The notes beneath the pieces were generated by a model. The model did not search any database, was not told the DNA's origin, and saw only the letters and a program-made list of their open reading frames with translations. The translations under genes were made by a program, and so were the position numbers. This document shows, piece by piece, positions 38,913 through 47,849 of a DNA stretch of 63,792 bases. Numbering within the stretch: the stretch's first letter is position 1; every line of letters begins with the position of its first letter. Location of the stretch: assembly GCA_013289825.1 (NCBI GenBank), contig JABCZF010000028.1, positions 1 through 63,792 on the forward strand, given 5' to 3'. This DNA comes from Acidobacteriota bacterium. Lineage in GTDB: Bacteria; Acidobacteriota; Terriglobia; Acidiferrales; UBA7541.

Positions 38913-41150
38913 ATGCCGAATCGTGTGGGGACGCAGATTCTGAGAACCGTTGACTGGGCGCTGTGCAAGACAGCCGCGTTTACCTTTGACAGCATTCAGT
39001 ATTTCAACAAGCGCAATCCGAATCCCTCCGTCACTCCGCAGTGGTCCGATAAGCCGCTGCTCAAATCCTGGGAAAAGACCAAGCCCACGCTGGGCTTCCC
39101 GCGGCAGACCGATTCTCTCTGTCCTGCGTGTGTCAAAGAGGCGCGCGAAGCGATCATCGCCGGCAAAAAAGACTGGCGCGATCTGATGCATGAGAAAGTC
39201 GGCGAAATCAAAGCGCAGATCATCGAGCGCGACAATCAGATTTGGATGGTCAAGGATTGCCCCATCCACGGCCACTACGAAGACATGATGGCCATCGATG
39301 CCAAGTTCCTCGACTGGATCGAAAAGCAATTCCCTGGCCGCGACATTCCCGCGCACAACGACGAAGATCTCCACAAGCACGGCTCTTCGACCGTTCGCTA
39401 CGGCCGCGGCTCCGTTCTTACCGTGGACCTCACCAACCGCTGCAACATGATGTGCGATCCCTGTTTCATGGACGCCAACCAGGTCGGCTACGTACACGAA
39501 CTTGGTTGGGAGGAAGTTAAGGAAATCTTGGACAACGCGCTCAAGATCAAGCCGCGCCGTCAGATGTCCGTGCAGTTCTCCGGCGGCGAACCGACCATGA
39601 GCCCGCTCTTTCTCGACGCCGTGGCCTACGCCCGCAAGATCGGCTACAACAGCGTTCAGGCCGCTACCAATGGCATCGAATTCGCCAAGAGCAAGGAATT
39701 CTCAAAGAAAGCCTTCGACGCCGGTATGCGCTACGCCTATCTGCAATTCGACGGCATCGGCAACGACGCCAACAGCCATCGGCAGATCGGCAACCTTTTT
39801 GACGTGAAACTCCGCGCCATTGAGAACATGCACGAAGCGGGCATCGAAATCGTTCTGGTAGTCACCATCGTCAACAACGTGAACAACGACCAGGTCGGCT
39901 CCGTCGTGAAATTTGCGATGGAAAATCCCAAGAAAATCGCTTTCGTCAGCTTCCAGCCGGTTTCCTTCACCGGCCGCGACGAAGACATCACTCCGGAACG
40001 CCGTCTGCGGCAGCGTTACACTCTCTCGCATCTTGCCAAGGACGTCAGCGCTCAGGTAGGCAAGGTGGAGCCCACGCGCGACTGGTTCCCCATCTCTTTC
40101 GTCAGCACCTTTGCCGGCTTTGCGGACATGGTAAAGGGCAACGAGTCCCAATGGGGCTCGCTGTCCTGCGGCTGTCACCCCAATTGCGGGGTCGGCACCG
40201 CTTTGATGATCAACAAAGAGACTAAGGAATGGGCGCCCGTTCCGCGCTTCCTCGATGCCGTCCAGCTTACCAAGGACGTCACGGCCATTACCGACGCGGC
40301 CCGTGGCAAGAATTTCTCCAACTTCATGATGGCCATGGCGTTGCTGAAAAACTATCATCCCTTCCAAGGACCCAAAGGTCTCACTCTTAGCGCGCTCTTC
40401 AAGAAGTTTGACAAGACCTGGGCGCTCACCAAGAAAGCTACGGTAAAGTACGGACGCACCTCTCCGGATCGCAAAATTGACGACGCCATGAAGCGCCGCC
40501 AGGATCCTTGGAACTTCCTGTTCATCGCCGGCATGTGGTTCCAGGATCTTTTCAACTATGATTTCCGCCGCACCGAAATGTGCATCATCCCGTACGCCAC
40601 CCAGCAAGGGGAGATCTCCTTCTGCGCCTACAATACGGGCGTCGGCTGGCGCCAAATCATCGAGAACATGCACAAGAACGCAACCGTCGCCGAGTGGTAC
40701 AAGAACCACGGCAAACACGAAATCTACGCCAAAGGCAAGAGCGTCAATCTGCAAAGCTTTGAACACTCTCTGAAAATTGATGCCGATGACGCCGCTCGCG
40801 TCCGCCACCTCGAACACGACATTCCGCAAACCGCCGCGGAAGAAGATCGCGCGCGCCGCAAAAAGGCCTTCGAGGAACAAGCCAAAGTTCGCGCTATCTA
40901 CGAAGAACTCGTCCTCAAGAAGCCCCAATCGACGGTCGTCCAGATCGGCACCGTCTCCGACATCGCCAGGGCCACGCCGGCCAATTTCGCCAACGCCGGC
41001 AAGCCGGTAAGCATCGCACCGGCCGCCGGTAACGGCAGCGCCCCTCCAAACGGAAACGGTCATTCGAACGGTAACGGCCACTCGAGCGGAAACGGCGCCA
41101 AAGCGCCTATCGCCTCCGAGAAAGCCGCCGAAGCCGTAGCCGGCGACTAA
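38913..41150 (+). CDS. Tes-like radical SAM protein, candidate membrane-spanning lipid synthase
   Basis: This 745-residue enzyme has a radical SAM cluster motif, Cys177-x3-Cys181-x2-Cys184 (CNMMCDPC), and GGEPT at 224-228. Before it lie CPAC (Cys70, Cys73) and KDCPIHG (Cys116), the N-terminal pattern of the archaeal tetraether synthase Tes (MJ0619). Later cysteine blocks, SCGCHPNCGVG near 415 and MCIIPYATQQG with FCAYN near 555-575, fit auxiliary iron-sulfur sites. The tail (about 700-745) has low-complexity NGNGHS repeats. Tes joins lipid tails by carbon-carbon coupling. Acidobacteria make membrane-spanning iso-diabolic lipids, so the same chemistry is plausible here. Another radical SAM role is possible. 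Confidence 0.72.
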   Translation: MPNRVGTQILRTVDWALCKTAAFTFDSIQYFNKRNPNPSVTPQWSDKPLLKSWEKTKPTLGFPRQTDSLCPACVKEAREAIIAGKKDWRDLMHEKVGEIKAQIIERDNQIWMVKDCPIHGHYEDMMAIDAKFLDWIEKQFPGRDIPAHNDEDLHKHGSSTVRYGRGSVLTVDLTNRCNMMCDPCFMDANQVGYVHELGWEEVKEILDNALKIKPRRQMSVQFSGGEPTMSPLFLDAVAYARKIGYNSVQAATNGIEFAKSKEFSKKAFDAGMRYAYLQFDGIGNDANSHRQIGNLFDVKLRAIENMHEAGIEIVLVVTIVNNVNNDQVGSVVKFAMENPKKIAFVSFQPVSFTGRDEDITPERRLRQRYTLSHLAKDVSAQVGKVEPTRDWFPISFVSTFAGFADMVKGNESQWGSLSCGCHPNCGVGTALMINKETKEWAPVPRFLDAVQLTKDVTAITDAARGKNFSNFMMAMALLKNYHPFQGPKGLTLSALFKKFDKTWALTKKATVKYGRTSPDRKIDDAMKRRQDPWNFLFIAGMWFQDLFNYDFRRTEMCIIPYATQQGEISFCAYNTGVGWRQIIENMHKNATVAEWYKNHGKHEIYAKGKSVNLQSFEHSLKIDADDAARVRHLEHDIPQTAAEEDRARRKKAFEEQAKVRAIYEELVLKKPQSTVVQIGTVSDIARATPANFANAGKPVSIAPAAGNGSAPPNGNGHSNGNGHSSGNGAKAPIASEKAAEAVAGD

Positions 41151-41212
41151 TTAGCTTTGCCTTGTAGAGGCCGCTCTCGGCAACAGGTATCCTGTCAACT
41201 CCGCAGTTTGCA

Positions 41213-41240
41213 TCTGGCTCCGGTTTTCCCCGGAGCCAGA
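41213..41240 (+). terminator. Hairpin after the radical SAM gene
   Basis: TCTGGCTCCGG (41213-41223) and CCGGAGCCAGA (41230-41240) make a perfect 11-base stem with a six-base loop. Only a short T-stretch follows, so it may be a partial terminator between the radical SAM gene and the SDR gene. Confidence 0.6.
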
Positions 41241-41282
41241 CGCATTTAAGCCACGCCTTGAGCCCAAAGAAGGAGCCTCCTC

Positions 41283-42014
41283 ATGCGCACGCTCTCCGGA
41301 CGGGTCGCCTTAATAACGGGAGCAAGCCGTGGCATCGGCAAGGCCATCGCCCTGGCCCTCGCCGACGCCGGAGCGGATGTCGCCGTAAACTATCGCGCCC
41401 AAGCCGCAGCCGCCGAAGCCGTGTGTCAAACAATCCGTTCCGCCGGTCAGAAATCGATGGCCATCCAAGCCGACGTCTCCATCACCACGGATGTCGATCG
41501 CCTGGAGAAAACGGTAGAAAGCGAACTGGGCCCGGTCGGCATTCTCGTGAACAATGCCGGGATAGCCAAAACTCTGGCCCCCGATCAAGTCACTGAAGAA
41601 ATCTGGAATCAATTCCTCCGCATAAATCTCACCTCCGTCTTTCTAGTCACCCAGCGCGTCCTACCCGGAATGCGTACCGCTCGCTGGGGACGCATCATCA
41701 ATCTTTCCTCCGTAGCCGCCCAATATGGCGGCGTCATCGGCCCGCACTACGCCGCCACCAAGGCGGGAATCTTGGGCCTCACACGCTCGTACGCATGGCA
41801 ATTCGCCAAAGAAGGCATCACCGCTAACGCCATCGCCCCGGCCCTAATCGAAACCGACATGGTGGCGAGTCTCCCCAGAGACCTCGCGAGCCGCATCCCG
41901 GTTGGCACCTTCGGCAGCGCCGACGAAATCGGCCGTGCCGCCGTGACTCTGGCCGAAAGCCGCTTCACCACCGGACAAACCATCAACATTAACGGCGGCC
42001 TATACATGAGCTGA
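41283..42014 (+). CDS. Short-chain dehydrogenase (3-oxoacyl-ACP reductase-like)
   Basis: This 243-residue NAD(P)H enzyme has the cofactor motif TGASRGIG near residues 12-19, NNAG near 89, and the catalytic pair Tyr156 and Lys160 (YAATK). The serine lies in NLSS near 140. The sequence is FabG-like and would reduce a 3-oxoacyl thioester or a similar ketone. GAAGGAG precedes the ATG by seven bases. It follows the Tes-like gene by 132 bases, which fits a lipid role but does not prove one. Confidence 0.9.
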   Translation: MRTLSGRVALITGASRGIGKAIALALADAGADVAVNYRAQAAAAEAVCQTIRSAGQKSMAIQADVSITTDVDRLEKTVESELGPVGILVNNAGIAKTLAPDQVTEEIWNQFLRINLTSVFLVTQRVLPGMRTARWGRIINLSSVAAQYGGVIGPHYAATKAGILGLTRSYAWQFAKEGITANAIAPALIETDMVASLPRDLASRIPVGTFGSADEIGRAAVTLAESRFTTGQTININGGLYMS

Positions 42015-42075
42015 TGCACGCCTCGCGGCGGCTGACGATTCTCGAGATTCCTACCAGAGGGAAGTCCGCCGATCC

Positions 42076-42084
42076 TGCTATAAT
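42076..42084 (+). promoter_or_regulatory. Extended -10 promoter of the FmdB-family gene
   Basis: TGC-TATAAT is a consensus extended -10 element, 31 bases above the ATG at 42116. No clear -35 box is present, as usual for this promoter type. Confidence 0.55.
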
Positions 42085-42115
42085 CATCCAGAAGGCCGTT
42101 CCGGGGACCATACCA

Positions 42116-42337
42116 ATGCCAATCTATGAATACGTCTGCGAAGACTGCAAAGCCCAATTCGAGAAAATCGTCATCAACAAACAGCAAGAAATCTCCTGCC
42201 CCAAGTGCGCCAGCAAAAAAGCCACGATCCAGCTCTCCGTCTTCGCCACGGCGGGCTCCGGCGGCTCCACCGCGCCCTCGGGGAGCTCCTCGAGCGGTGG
42301 AGGCGGCTGCTGCGGCGGCGGTTGCAGCTGCCATTAG
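42116..42337 (+). CDS. FmdB-family zinc ribbon protein
   Basis: This 73-residue protein has the family start MPIYEYVCEDC, then CPKC about 20 residues later, forming a four-cysteine zinc ribbon. The tail is Gly/Ser-rich and ends with CCGGGCSCH, which adds four cysteines and a histidine as a possible second metal site. FmdB proteins are thought to regulate or chaperone metal and amidase functions, without firm proof. The ATG at 42116 is fixed by the conserved first residues. Confidence 0.9.
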   Translation: MPIYEYVCEDCKAQFEKIVINKQQEISCPKCASKKATIQLSVFATAGSGGSTAPSGSSSSGGGGCCGGGCSCH

Positions 42338-42406
42338 TCCCCGGCGGCGCAGAATTCATTCTGTGCGACTTTTGGCTTTCGCGCCCAAACCTGCATGCGA
42401 GGCAAC

Positions 42407-43150
42407 ATGTCTATCACCACCGCCGAGCAACTCGAAAAACTCCGCGCTTGCGGCCTGATCGTGGCCAAAGCCCTACGCGCCATGACTAGCGCGGTCCGCC
42501 CCGGCGTCACCACCGCCGAACTCTCTGAAACCGGGGCCCGCATCCTCGCTGAAAACGGCGCCCAATCTTCTCCACCGCTCGTCTACAATTTCCCGGGCAA
42601 GGTCTGCATCAGCATCAACGACGAAGTCGTCCACGGCGTCCCCGGCCTTCGCGTCATTCAAGCCGGTGATCTTGTCAAACTCGACCTCACCGCCGTCAAA
42701 GACGGCTACCACACCGATTCCGCCGTCAGCATTCAAGTCCCGCCCGCCGCTGAAAAATCCCGCGAACTAGCCCACTGCGCCGAACGCGCCTTCCGTCAAG
42801 CCCTGACCGCCGCCCGCCCCGGCAATCGCACCAAAGACATCGGCCGCGCCGTCGAGCGCGAAGTCCGCCGCCGCGGCTTCCAGGTAATCAAGGAACTCGG
42901 CGGCCACGGCGTAGGCCGCACCATTCACGAAGAGCCCAGCGTCCCCAACTACGCCGACCCCGCAGCCCGCCATGTACTGACCGCGGGCCTGGTCATCACC
43001 ATCGAGCCCATCATCGCCGCGGGTACCGGCAAGGTCTCCCTCGACCGCGATGGCTGGACCGTCCGCACCGCGGATGGCAGTCTCTCCGCCCACTACGAGC
43101 ACACCATCGTCATCACCAAGCGCGACCCCATCCTGCTCACCGCCGCCTAG
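42407..43150 (+). CDS. map: Type I methionine aminopeptidase
   Basis: This 247-residue enzyme removes the first methionine from new proteins. The metal ligands are present: aspartates in VKLDLTAVKDGYHTDSA near residues 89-105, the histidine in GGHGVG near 168, glutamates in ITIEPI near 200 and in YEHTIVI near 231. I chose the ATG at 42407 because GAGG lies four bases upstream; an ATG at 42395 would add four residues. The family has several copies in many genomes; this one is a stand-alone type with no SecY neighbour. Confidence 0.94.
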   Translation: MSITTAEQLEKLRACGLIVAKALRAMTSAVRPGVTTAELSETGARILAENGAQSSPPLVYNFPGKVCISINDEVVHGVPGLRVIQAGDLVKLDLTAVKDGYHTDSAVSIQVPPAAEKSRELAHCAERAFRQALTAARPGNRTKDIGRAVEREVRRRGFQVIKELGGHGVGRTIHEEPSVPNYADPAARHVLTAGLVITIEPIIAAGTGKVSLDRDGWTVRTADGSLSAHYEHTIVITKRDPILLTAA

Positions 43151-43169
43151 CCTCAAACATCCAACGACC

Positions 43170-43811
43170 ATGTTCCCCAGTCACGCCTCACTCGTGATCT
43201 TCATCAGCGCTGCCGCTCTCCTCCTCGCCATCCCCGGCCCCGCCGTCTTCTACATCGTCGGTCGCAGCATCGGCCACAGCCGCAACGCCGGCCTCGTCTC
43301 CGCCCTCGGAATCGGCGTAGGCACGCTGATCCATACCGCCGCAGCCGCTGTCGGCCTCTCCGCTCTGCTGGTCTCCTCCGCCACCGCCTTCAGCGTCGTC
43401 AAATATTTAGGCGCCGCGTACCTCATCTATCTCGGCATACAAAAACTCCGCCGCGATGAATCCTTCGAAACCTCTCCCGACGCACGACGAACGACCCTAA
43501 CCCGCGTCTTCGCTCAAGGCATCGTCGTAAACGTCCTCAATCCCAAAACCGCTCTCTTCTTCTTCGCCTTCCTCCCTCAATTCATCGATCCATCGCGCGG
43601 ACACGTCGCCACGCAAATCCTTTCTCTCGGTATTCTCTTCGCTTGTATGGGAACGTTCAGCGACAGTCTCTGGGCCTATTTCTCTGGCACGGTCGCCCAT
43701 CATCTCCGCGCCAACCCGCGTTGGCTACGCACCCAGCGCTACGTCTCCGGCGGCATGCTCATCTCCTTAGGCGTAGCCACGGCCTTCGTCGGCTCGTCTG
43801 CCAAGAAGTAG
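43170..43811 (+). CDS. LysE/RhtB-family amino acid exporter
   Basis: This 213-residue protein has six predicted helices. The conserved first helix and loop (LLLAIPGPAVFYIVGRSIGHSRNAGLVSALGIGVG) lie near residues 15-50, with YLIYLGIQKLR near 85 and FAQGIVVNVLNPKTALFFFAFLPQFI near 110-135. It would export an amino acid or homoserine lactone. The ATG at 43170 is chosen from family length; it is 20 bases after map. Confidence 0.92.
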   Translation: MFPSHASLVIFISAAALLLAIPGPAVFYIVGRSIGHSRNAGLVSALGIGVGTLIHTAAAAVGLSALLVSSATAFSVVKYLGAAYLIYLGIQKLRRDESFETSPDARRTTLTRVFAQGIVVNVLNPKTALFFFAFLPQFIDPSRGHVATQILSLGILFACMGTFSDSLWAYFSGTVAHHLRANPRWLRTQRYVSGGMLISLGVATAFVGSSAKK

Positions 43812-43820
43812 TTTTCCGCG

Positions 43821-44856
43821 TCAAGGAATCGAGCGCGGAGCGTCGCCCTGCGGCCTAGTGGCTTTGAAGGGCACGGTGATTCGGGACACCACCTGAACCG
43901 GCACGCCCTTCAGCGAGTAAGGGGTAAATTCCATTTTACTAATAATCTTCCCGGGCTGCCTCGCTCATCGCGTTGTTGTCCGTAACAATCGTTCCGATTT
44001 CCCGCACCCTCCCGGCACGATCCACGGCAATTTCCGTGGTCATCACTCCCTCTTGAGGGCCGTCCTTGAGAGGTGGCCATACGAAGGGATCCATGGGCAG
44101 CAGGCTCTTGCGCAGGACTTTCTCTTCGACGATCACCGTTTGCAAGAGCGGAAGGTCTCCGCCGCTCGCGGCTGCGTCAAAGAGGCCAGCCGGAGCGTCG
44201 CCCAATTCCTCAAGCGTGGTCACTCTTGCCGTCACTTCCGGCGTTCCGTGCGTCACCGTCATGGCCACTATCCGGCCGTGAAAATTCTTGTAATCCTTGA
44301 ATAGAGCGCCCCATCCGAGGTCCCCACCGTAGAAAAGAAGGCCCGTTTTGTCCGTCACGGCAATGGTTGCGCCCATGCCTTTTTCGACGTTCCCATCCGT
44401 GCTCATGCTCATCCAGGCGTAGTAAGTGTTGCCGAATATCGTTTTTACGTCGGCTAGGTTCACCATTTTCAGGGCTTGATCCAGATACGGCACCGGTTCC
44501 ACCAGCGCCGCTGCCGTCTCCCGGAGCCACTCCGGAAAATAATCACCCTCGTTTTTCTGCCACTCCTGCGCGCCATTCACGACGACGAGCTGATGAAACT
44601 CCGGCGAGCGAACCTCACGTCTCCACCTCGTTGGCGATGCCCACCAAATCTCCACCTCGCCTGTTCGGTTTGACCCGCGATCCGACTCACGGCTGGGCGC
44701 GATGACAGCTGTCAGGTGAAAAGGCTTGGTTCCCGGCTGGTTCAGCGTGCTCCGCTCCACTATTTTTTTTACTCTTCCCGCGCCATCTTTCGCAAAGCAA
44801 AGCGAAGACAAACCGGATAGCACGGCCAACGCGAAGATGATTCTATACTTTGGCAT
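43821..44856 (-). pseudogene. Frameshifted exported TonB-C domain protein
   Basis: The first 305 residues are open from 44856 to a TAG at 43939, with a signal peptide (IIFALAVLSGLSSLCFA) and a long domain of unknown type. Near the end it enters a TonB C-terminal-like domain (GVMTTEIAVDRAGRVREIG, then AMSEAAR). The rest of that domain is found in another frame: KIISKMEFTPYSLKGVPVQ and VVSRITVPFKA, ending in TGA at 43821. Removing one G from the GGG near 43950-43955 restores a single frame. This is either a real one-base insertion, a sequencing error or, less likely, a programmed frameshift. Confidence 0.75.
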
Positions 44857-44889
44857 GCACGGGAGTGTACGCGTCTCTTGTCCGAAGAA

Positions 44890-47559
44890 TCAATCCCGCA
44901 ACGCCCGCGCCGGGTCAGTCCGCGTTGCACGCCATGCCGGCAAAAAACACGCTGCCAGTGCGGCCATCGACATCACCGCAAAGGCCGCTCCGAACGCGAG
45001 CGGGTCGCGTGGGCTTACCTTGTATAAAAGGCTCCCAAGTAACCGCGTCAACCCCAGCGCCACTGCCGCGCCAAGAAACACCCCGCCCGCCATTAATGCC
45101 AGTCCTCGCGACATCACCAGCCGCCACACAGTGGATACCTCCGCGCCCAGGGCCATGCGCAATCCCAGTTCCCGCGTGCTCTGGGACACCGCGTAGGACA
45201 TCATGCCGTACAATCCGATGGTGGCCAGTACCAGCGCCAACCCGCCCAAAACGCCCACCAGAGTGACGGCCACCATTTGCGGTGACGTCGAGCGCTCCAC
45301 CTGCTCCTCGAGCGTGATCATCTCGTAGGGAGCAAGATTGCCATCCAAAGCGTGTACTTCGCGGGCCAGCGCTCTGGCCATGGTCTCCGGGTTCAGCGGC
45401 GCGCGGATATACAAGCCCGCTGCCACGGTGAAATTCTGCCGCCGTGGCACATAGAAAAACGGTTTCGGTGTCTCCCGAACGCTCCCGTACTTGGAATCTT
45501 TCGCTACACCGACGACGCGCATCCACCGGCCTTTCACCTGAAGCCGCTGGCCAATGGGATCCTTTCCTCGCCAATACTCGGAGGCCATCGTTTCATTCAC
45601 CACGGCCACCAGCGCAGCTCTTTCGTCGTCCGCCCGGGTGAACTCACGCCCCGACACCAGGGGAATGCCCATCGTCAGCAAATACTCGGGACCCACTTCG
45701 TTGTAGAGAACGGTGGGCTGCTCTTCTGGCGGCGGTTGATAGCCATCCACCGCAATGGGCGTCGAAGAAAAGCTTCCATAGCCGAGCGGCGTCATCCGTG
45801 CAAAGGTGGCCGACTCGACGCCGGGTAGCGCTTTCACCCGCGCCATCAGCTCGTCCTGGAAGGTCTCGGCGCGTTGCGCGTCATATCCCGCGGACACCAA
45901 ATCGACGGCCGTGAACAGCACTTCGTGCGTCGAAAAACCCGGACTAGAGTTCCGAATTCTCTCTAGACTCTCGAGCAGCAGCGCGGCTCCCACCAGCAAT
46001 ACGAAACTCAGCGACATCTGCACCACCACCAGCCCCGAACGGACCCACGCTCTTCCACGGCTTCCTACGACGCCCGCTGAATCGGATTTCAACGCTCCGG
46101 CAAGATCGATCTTGCCGCTTTGCAGCGCGGGAACCAGACCAACCACCAATGTGGCCATCAGGCAAACGCCGGCGCTCAGCGCCACAACGCGCCAGTCCAT
46201 TTCCCCGGGCAGATGCATGGTCACCCCCGCCCGCGCCGGGAACAACAGCGCCAGTGCGTGACGGCACCAATGCGCCACGACCAGGCCGCCGGCCGCTCCG
46301 AACGCCGAAAGTACCAACCCTTCCGCGAGAAGTTGCTTCAGCAATCGCGTGCGGCTGGCGCCGATGGCCAGCCGCACGGTCATTTCGTGTCGCCGAGCGA
46401 ACGACCTCACCAGCAGCAGATTGCCGACGTTGGCGCAGGCGATCAGCAAAACAAAAAATACCACCGCGAGCATGATTTCCAGTGTCGGCAGCAGCGTACC
46501 CGCGTTGTTGAAGGGGGTCTGCCACAAGGGCCAGAGCATCGCGCCGCGGCCGCGGTTCGTGTCCGGGTAGTCGGACTCGAGTCTTTTCGCTATGGAAGAG
46601 ATCTCTTCCTGCGCCTGCTCGCGAGTCACGCCGGGCTTCAGCCGCACGTACGCTTCAATCCACTGTGCCCGGCGATCCTCCAGTTTGTATCCGCCCGCTT
46701 CAAAGATCTCCTCCATCGACGCCGGGACCCAGAACTGCATCCCCCAGCCTACAAACGTCCCATAAAACCCCTGTGGCGCCACTCCCACGATGGTATGCAC
46801 CACCCCATTGAGCCGCTGCGTTTTCCCGACGATTTGCGGATCGCCCTTGAATCGTCCTTGCCACAGCTGGTAACTGATCACCGTCACGGGATGCGCGCTC
46901 CGCCCGGAATCTTCATCCGGCTCGAACCCGCGCCCAAGAATCGGACGGACCCCGATGGCGTCAAAATAGTTCGCCGACACAATGCTTCCAACGGTGCGCT
47001 CGGCGCGGTCCCCGATGCTGAGCGTGGTTCCCGTGATTTTGCTCACAAAAAAAGTGTCAAAGAGCGTCGAACTCCTCTCGAAATCCACGAAATCCGGCCA
47101 CGATAGCGGGGTAGCTCCCGCGTCGCCACGCGCCGTTCCGGCCAGCGCCAGCAAGCGCTCCTGGTGACGGACTGCCGGATAAGGACGAAACAAAATCCCT
47201 TCCACCCAACTGAACACCGCGGCATTTGCACCGATTCCCAAAGTCAGACAAAGAATCGCCAATATCGAAAAGCCCGGACTACGCCGGAGCATCCGCAAAC
47301 CAAATCGCAGGTCCTGAAGAGTGGTTTCAATCATGGGCAGTCCTCTCTGCTCGCGATAGAGTTCCTTGGTTTGTTCCAAGCCGCCGAAACTGCGCCGCGC
47401 CTCCGATCGCGCCTCTTCGGCGCTCATCCCCCGGCCGAGGTTCATCTCCACGGCCAACTCTAAATGCGACCGCACTTCCGCGGCCAGGTCCTCCTCGAGA
47501 CGGCGGCTGCGCAAGAGTCCAGCGAGACGTTTTAAGAACAAGCGGCAAGATGCGCGCAT
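44890..47559 (-). CDS. ADOP-family macrolide-exporter-like permease
   Basis: This 889-residue protein has the acidobacterial duplicated orphan permease layout. An N-terminal cytoplasmic part of about 90 residues (LEEDLAAEVRSHLEL, GMSAEEARSEARRSFGG) is followed by two MacB/FtsX-like halves. Each half has a periplasmic core domain and four helices. The first begins with DLRFGLRMLRRSPGFSILAILCLTLGIGANAAVFSWV; the second ends with VMSRGLALMAGGVFLGAAVAL. No ATPase gene is adjacent, as usual for the family. A PadR regulator gene often stands next to ADOP genes, but not here. The substrate is unknown. Confidence 0.93.
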   Translation of the reverse strand: MRASCRLFLKRLAGLLRSRRLEEDLAAEVRSHLELAVEMNLGRGMSAEEARSEARRSFGGLEQTKELYREQRGLPMIETTLQDLRFGLRMLRRSPGFSILAILCLTLGIGANAAVFSWVEGILFRPYPAVRHQERLLALAGTARGDAGATPLSWPDFVDFERSSTLFDTFFVSKITGTTLSIGDRAERTVGSIVSANYFDAIGVRPILGRGFEPDEDSGRSAHPVTVISYQLWQGRFKGDPQIVGKTQRLNGVVHTIVGVAPQGFYGTFVGWGMQFWVPASMEEIFEAGGYKLEDRRAQWIEAYVRLKPGVTREQAQEEISSIAKRLESDYPDTNRGRGAMLWPLWQTPFNNAGTLLPTLEIMLAVVFFVLLIACANVGNLLLVRSFARRHEMTVRLAIGASRTRLLKQLLAEGLVLSAFGAAGGLVVAHWCRHALALLFPARAGVTMHLPGEMDWRVVALSAGVCLMATLVVGLVPALQSGKIDLAGALKSDSAGVVGSRGRAWVRSGLVVVQMSLSFVLLVGAALLLESLERIRNSSPGFSTHEVLFTAVDLVSAGYDAQRAETFQDELMARVKALPGVESATFARMTPLGYGSFSSTPIAVDGYQPPPEEQPTVLYNEVGPEYLLTMGIPLVSGREFTRADDERAALVAVVNETMASEYWRGKDPIGQRLQVKGRWMRVVGVAKDSKYGSVRETPKPFFYVPRRQNFTVAAGLYIRAPLNPETMARALAREVHALDGNLAPYEMITLEEQVERSTSPQMVAVTLVGVLGGLALVLATIGLYGMMSYAVSQSTRELGLRMALGAEVSTVWRLVMSRGLALMAGGVFLGAAVALGLTRLLGSLLYKVSPRDPLAFGAAFAVMSMAALAACFLPAWRATRTDPARALRD

Positions 47560-47639
47560 GGGTTAACTCGCCTGGGGCACCCACTTATCCCGTCCTCTTT
47601 GGGGGACCGCGATTTTCGAACATGCCACACTCTCCTTTT

Positions 47640-47687
47640 GACGGTCAACAGGAGAAAACGGGAGCGGTCACGCTGCTGTTGGCCGTC
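47640..47687. repeat. Inverted repeat upstream of the ADOP gene
   Basis: GACGGTCAACAG (47640-47651) and CTGTTGGCCGTC (47676-47687) match at 11 of 12 positions, with a 24-base gap. It lies 80 bases above the ADOP start. It may be an operator for a PadR-type or other dimeric regulator, or a hairpin. The rest of the 290-base gap holds no credible gene. Confidence 0.4.
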
Positions 47688-47849
47688 AACAAGTGTTTCG
47701 CCGTGTGCGGCCCGGGAACGCGCCGAGAGACCGCGGCCCTTGGCGAAGCCCGAGAGCTGGCCGCGCGTTGCCGGCCGGAGCCCCACGGGTCGCAGCTAGG
47801 CTAGACCTTGTGAGTCCTGAAGGTATTAGAGACGGAAAGGGATATGGCT

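Noticed and set aside
39702..41081. 459-residue minus-strand open frame
   Set aside because: It is antisense to the radical SAM gene, whose motifs are clear; the antisense product has no recognisable family.
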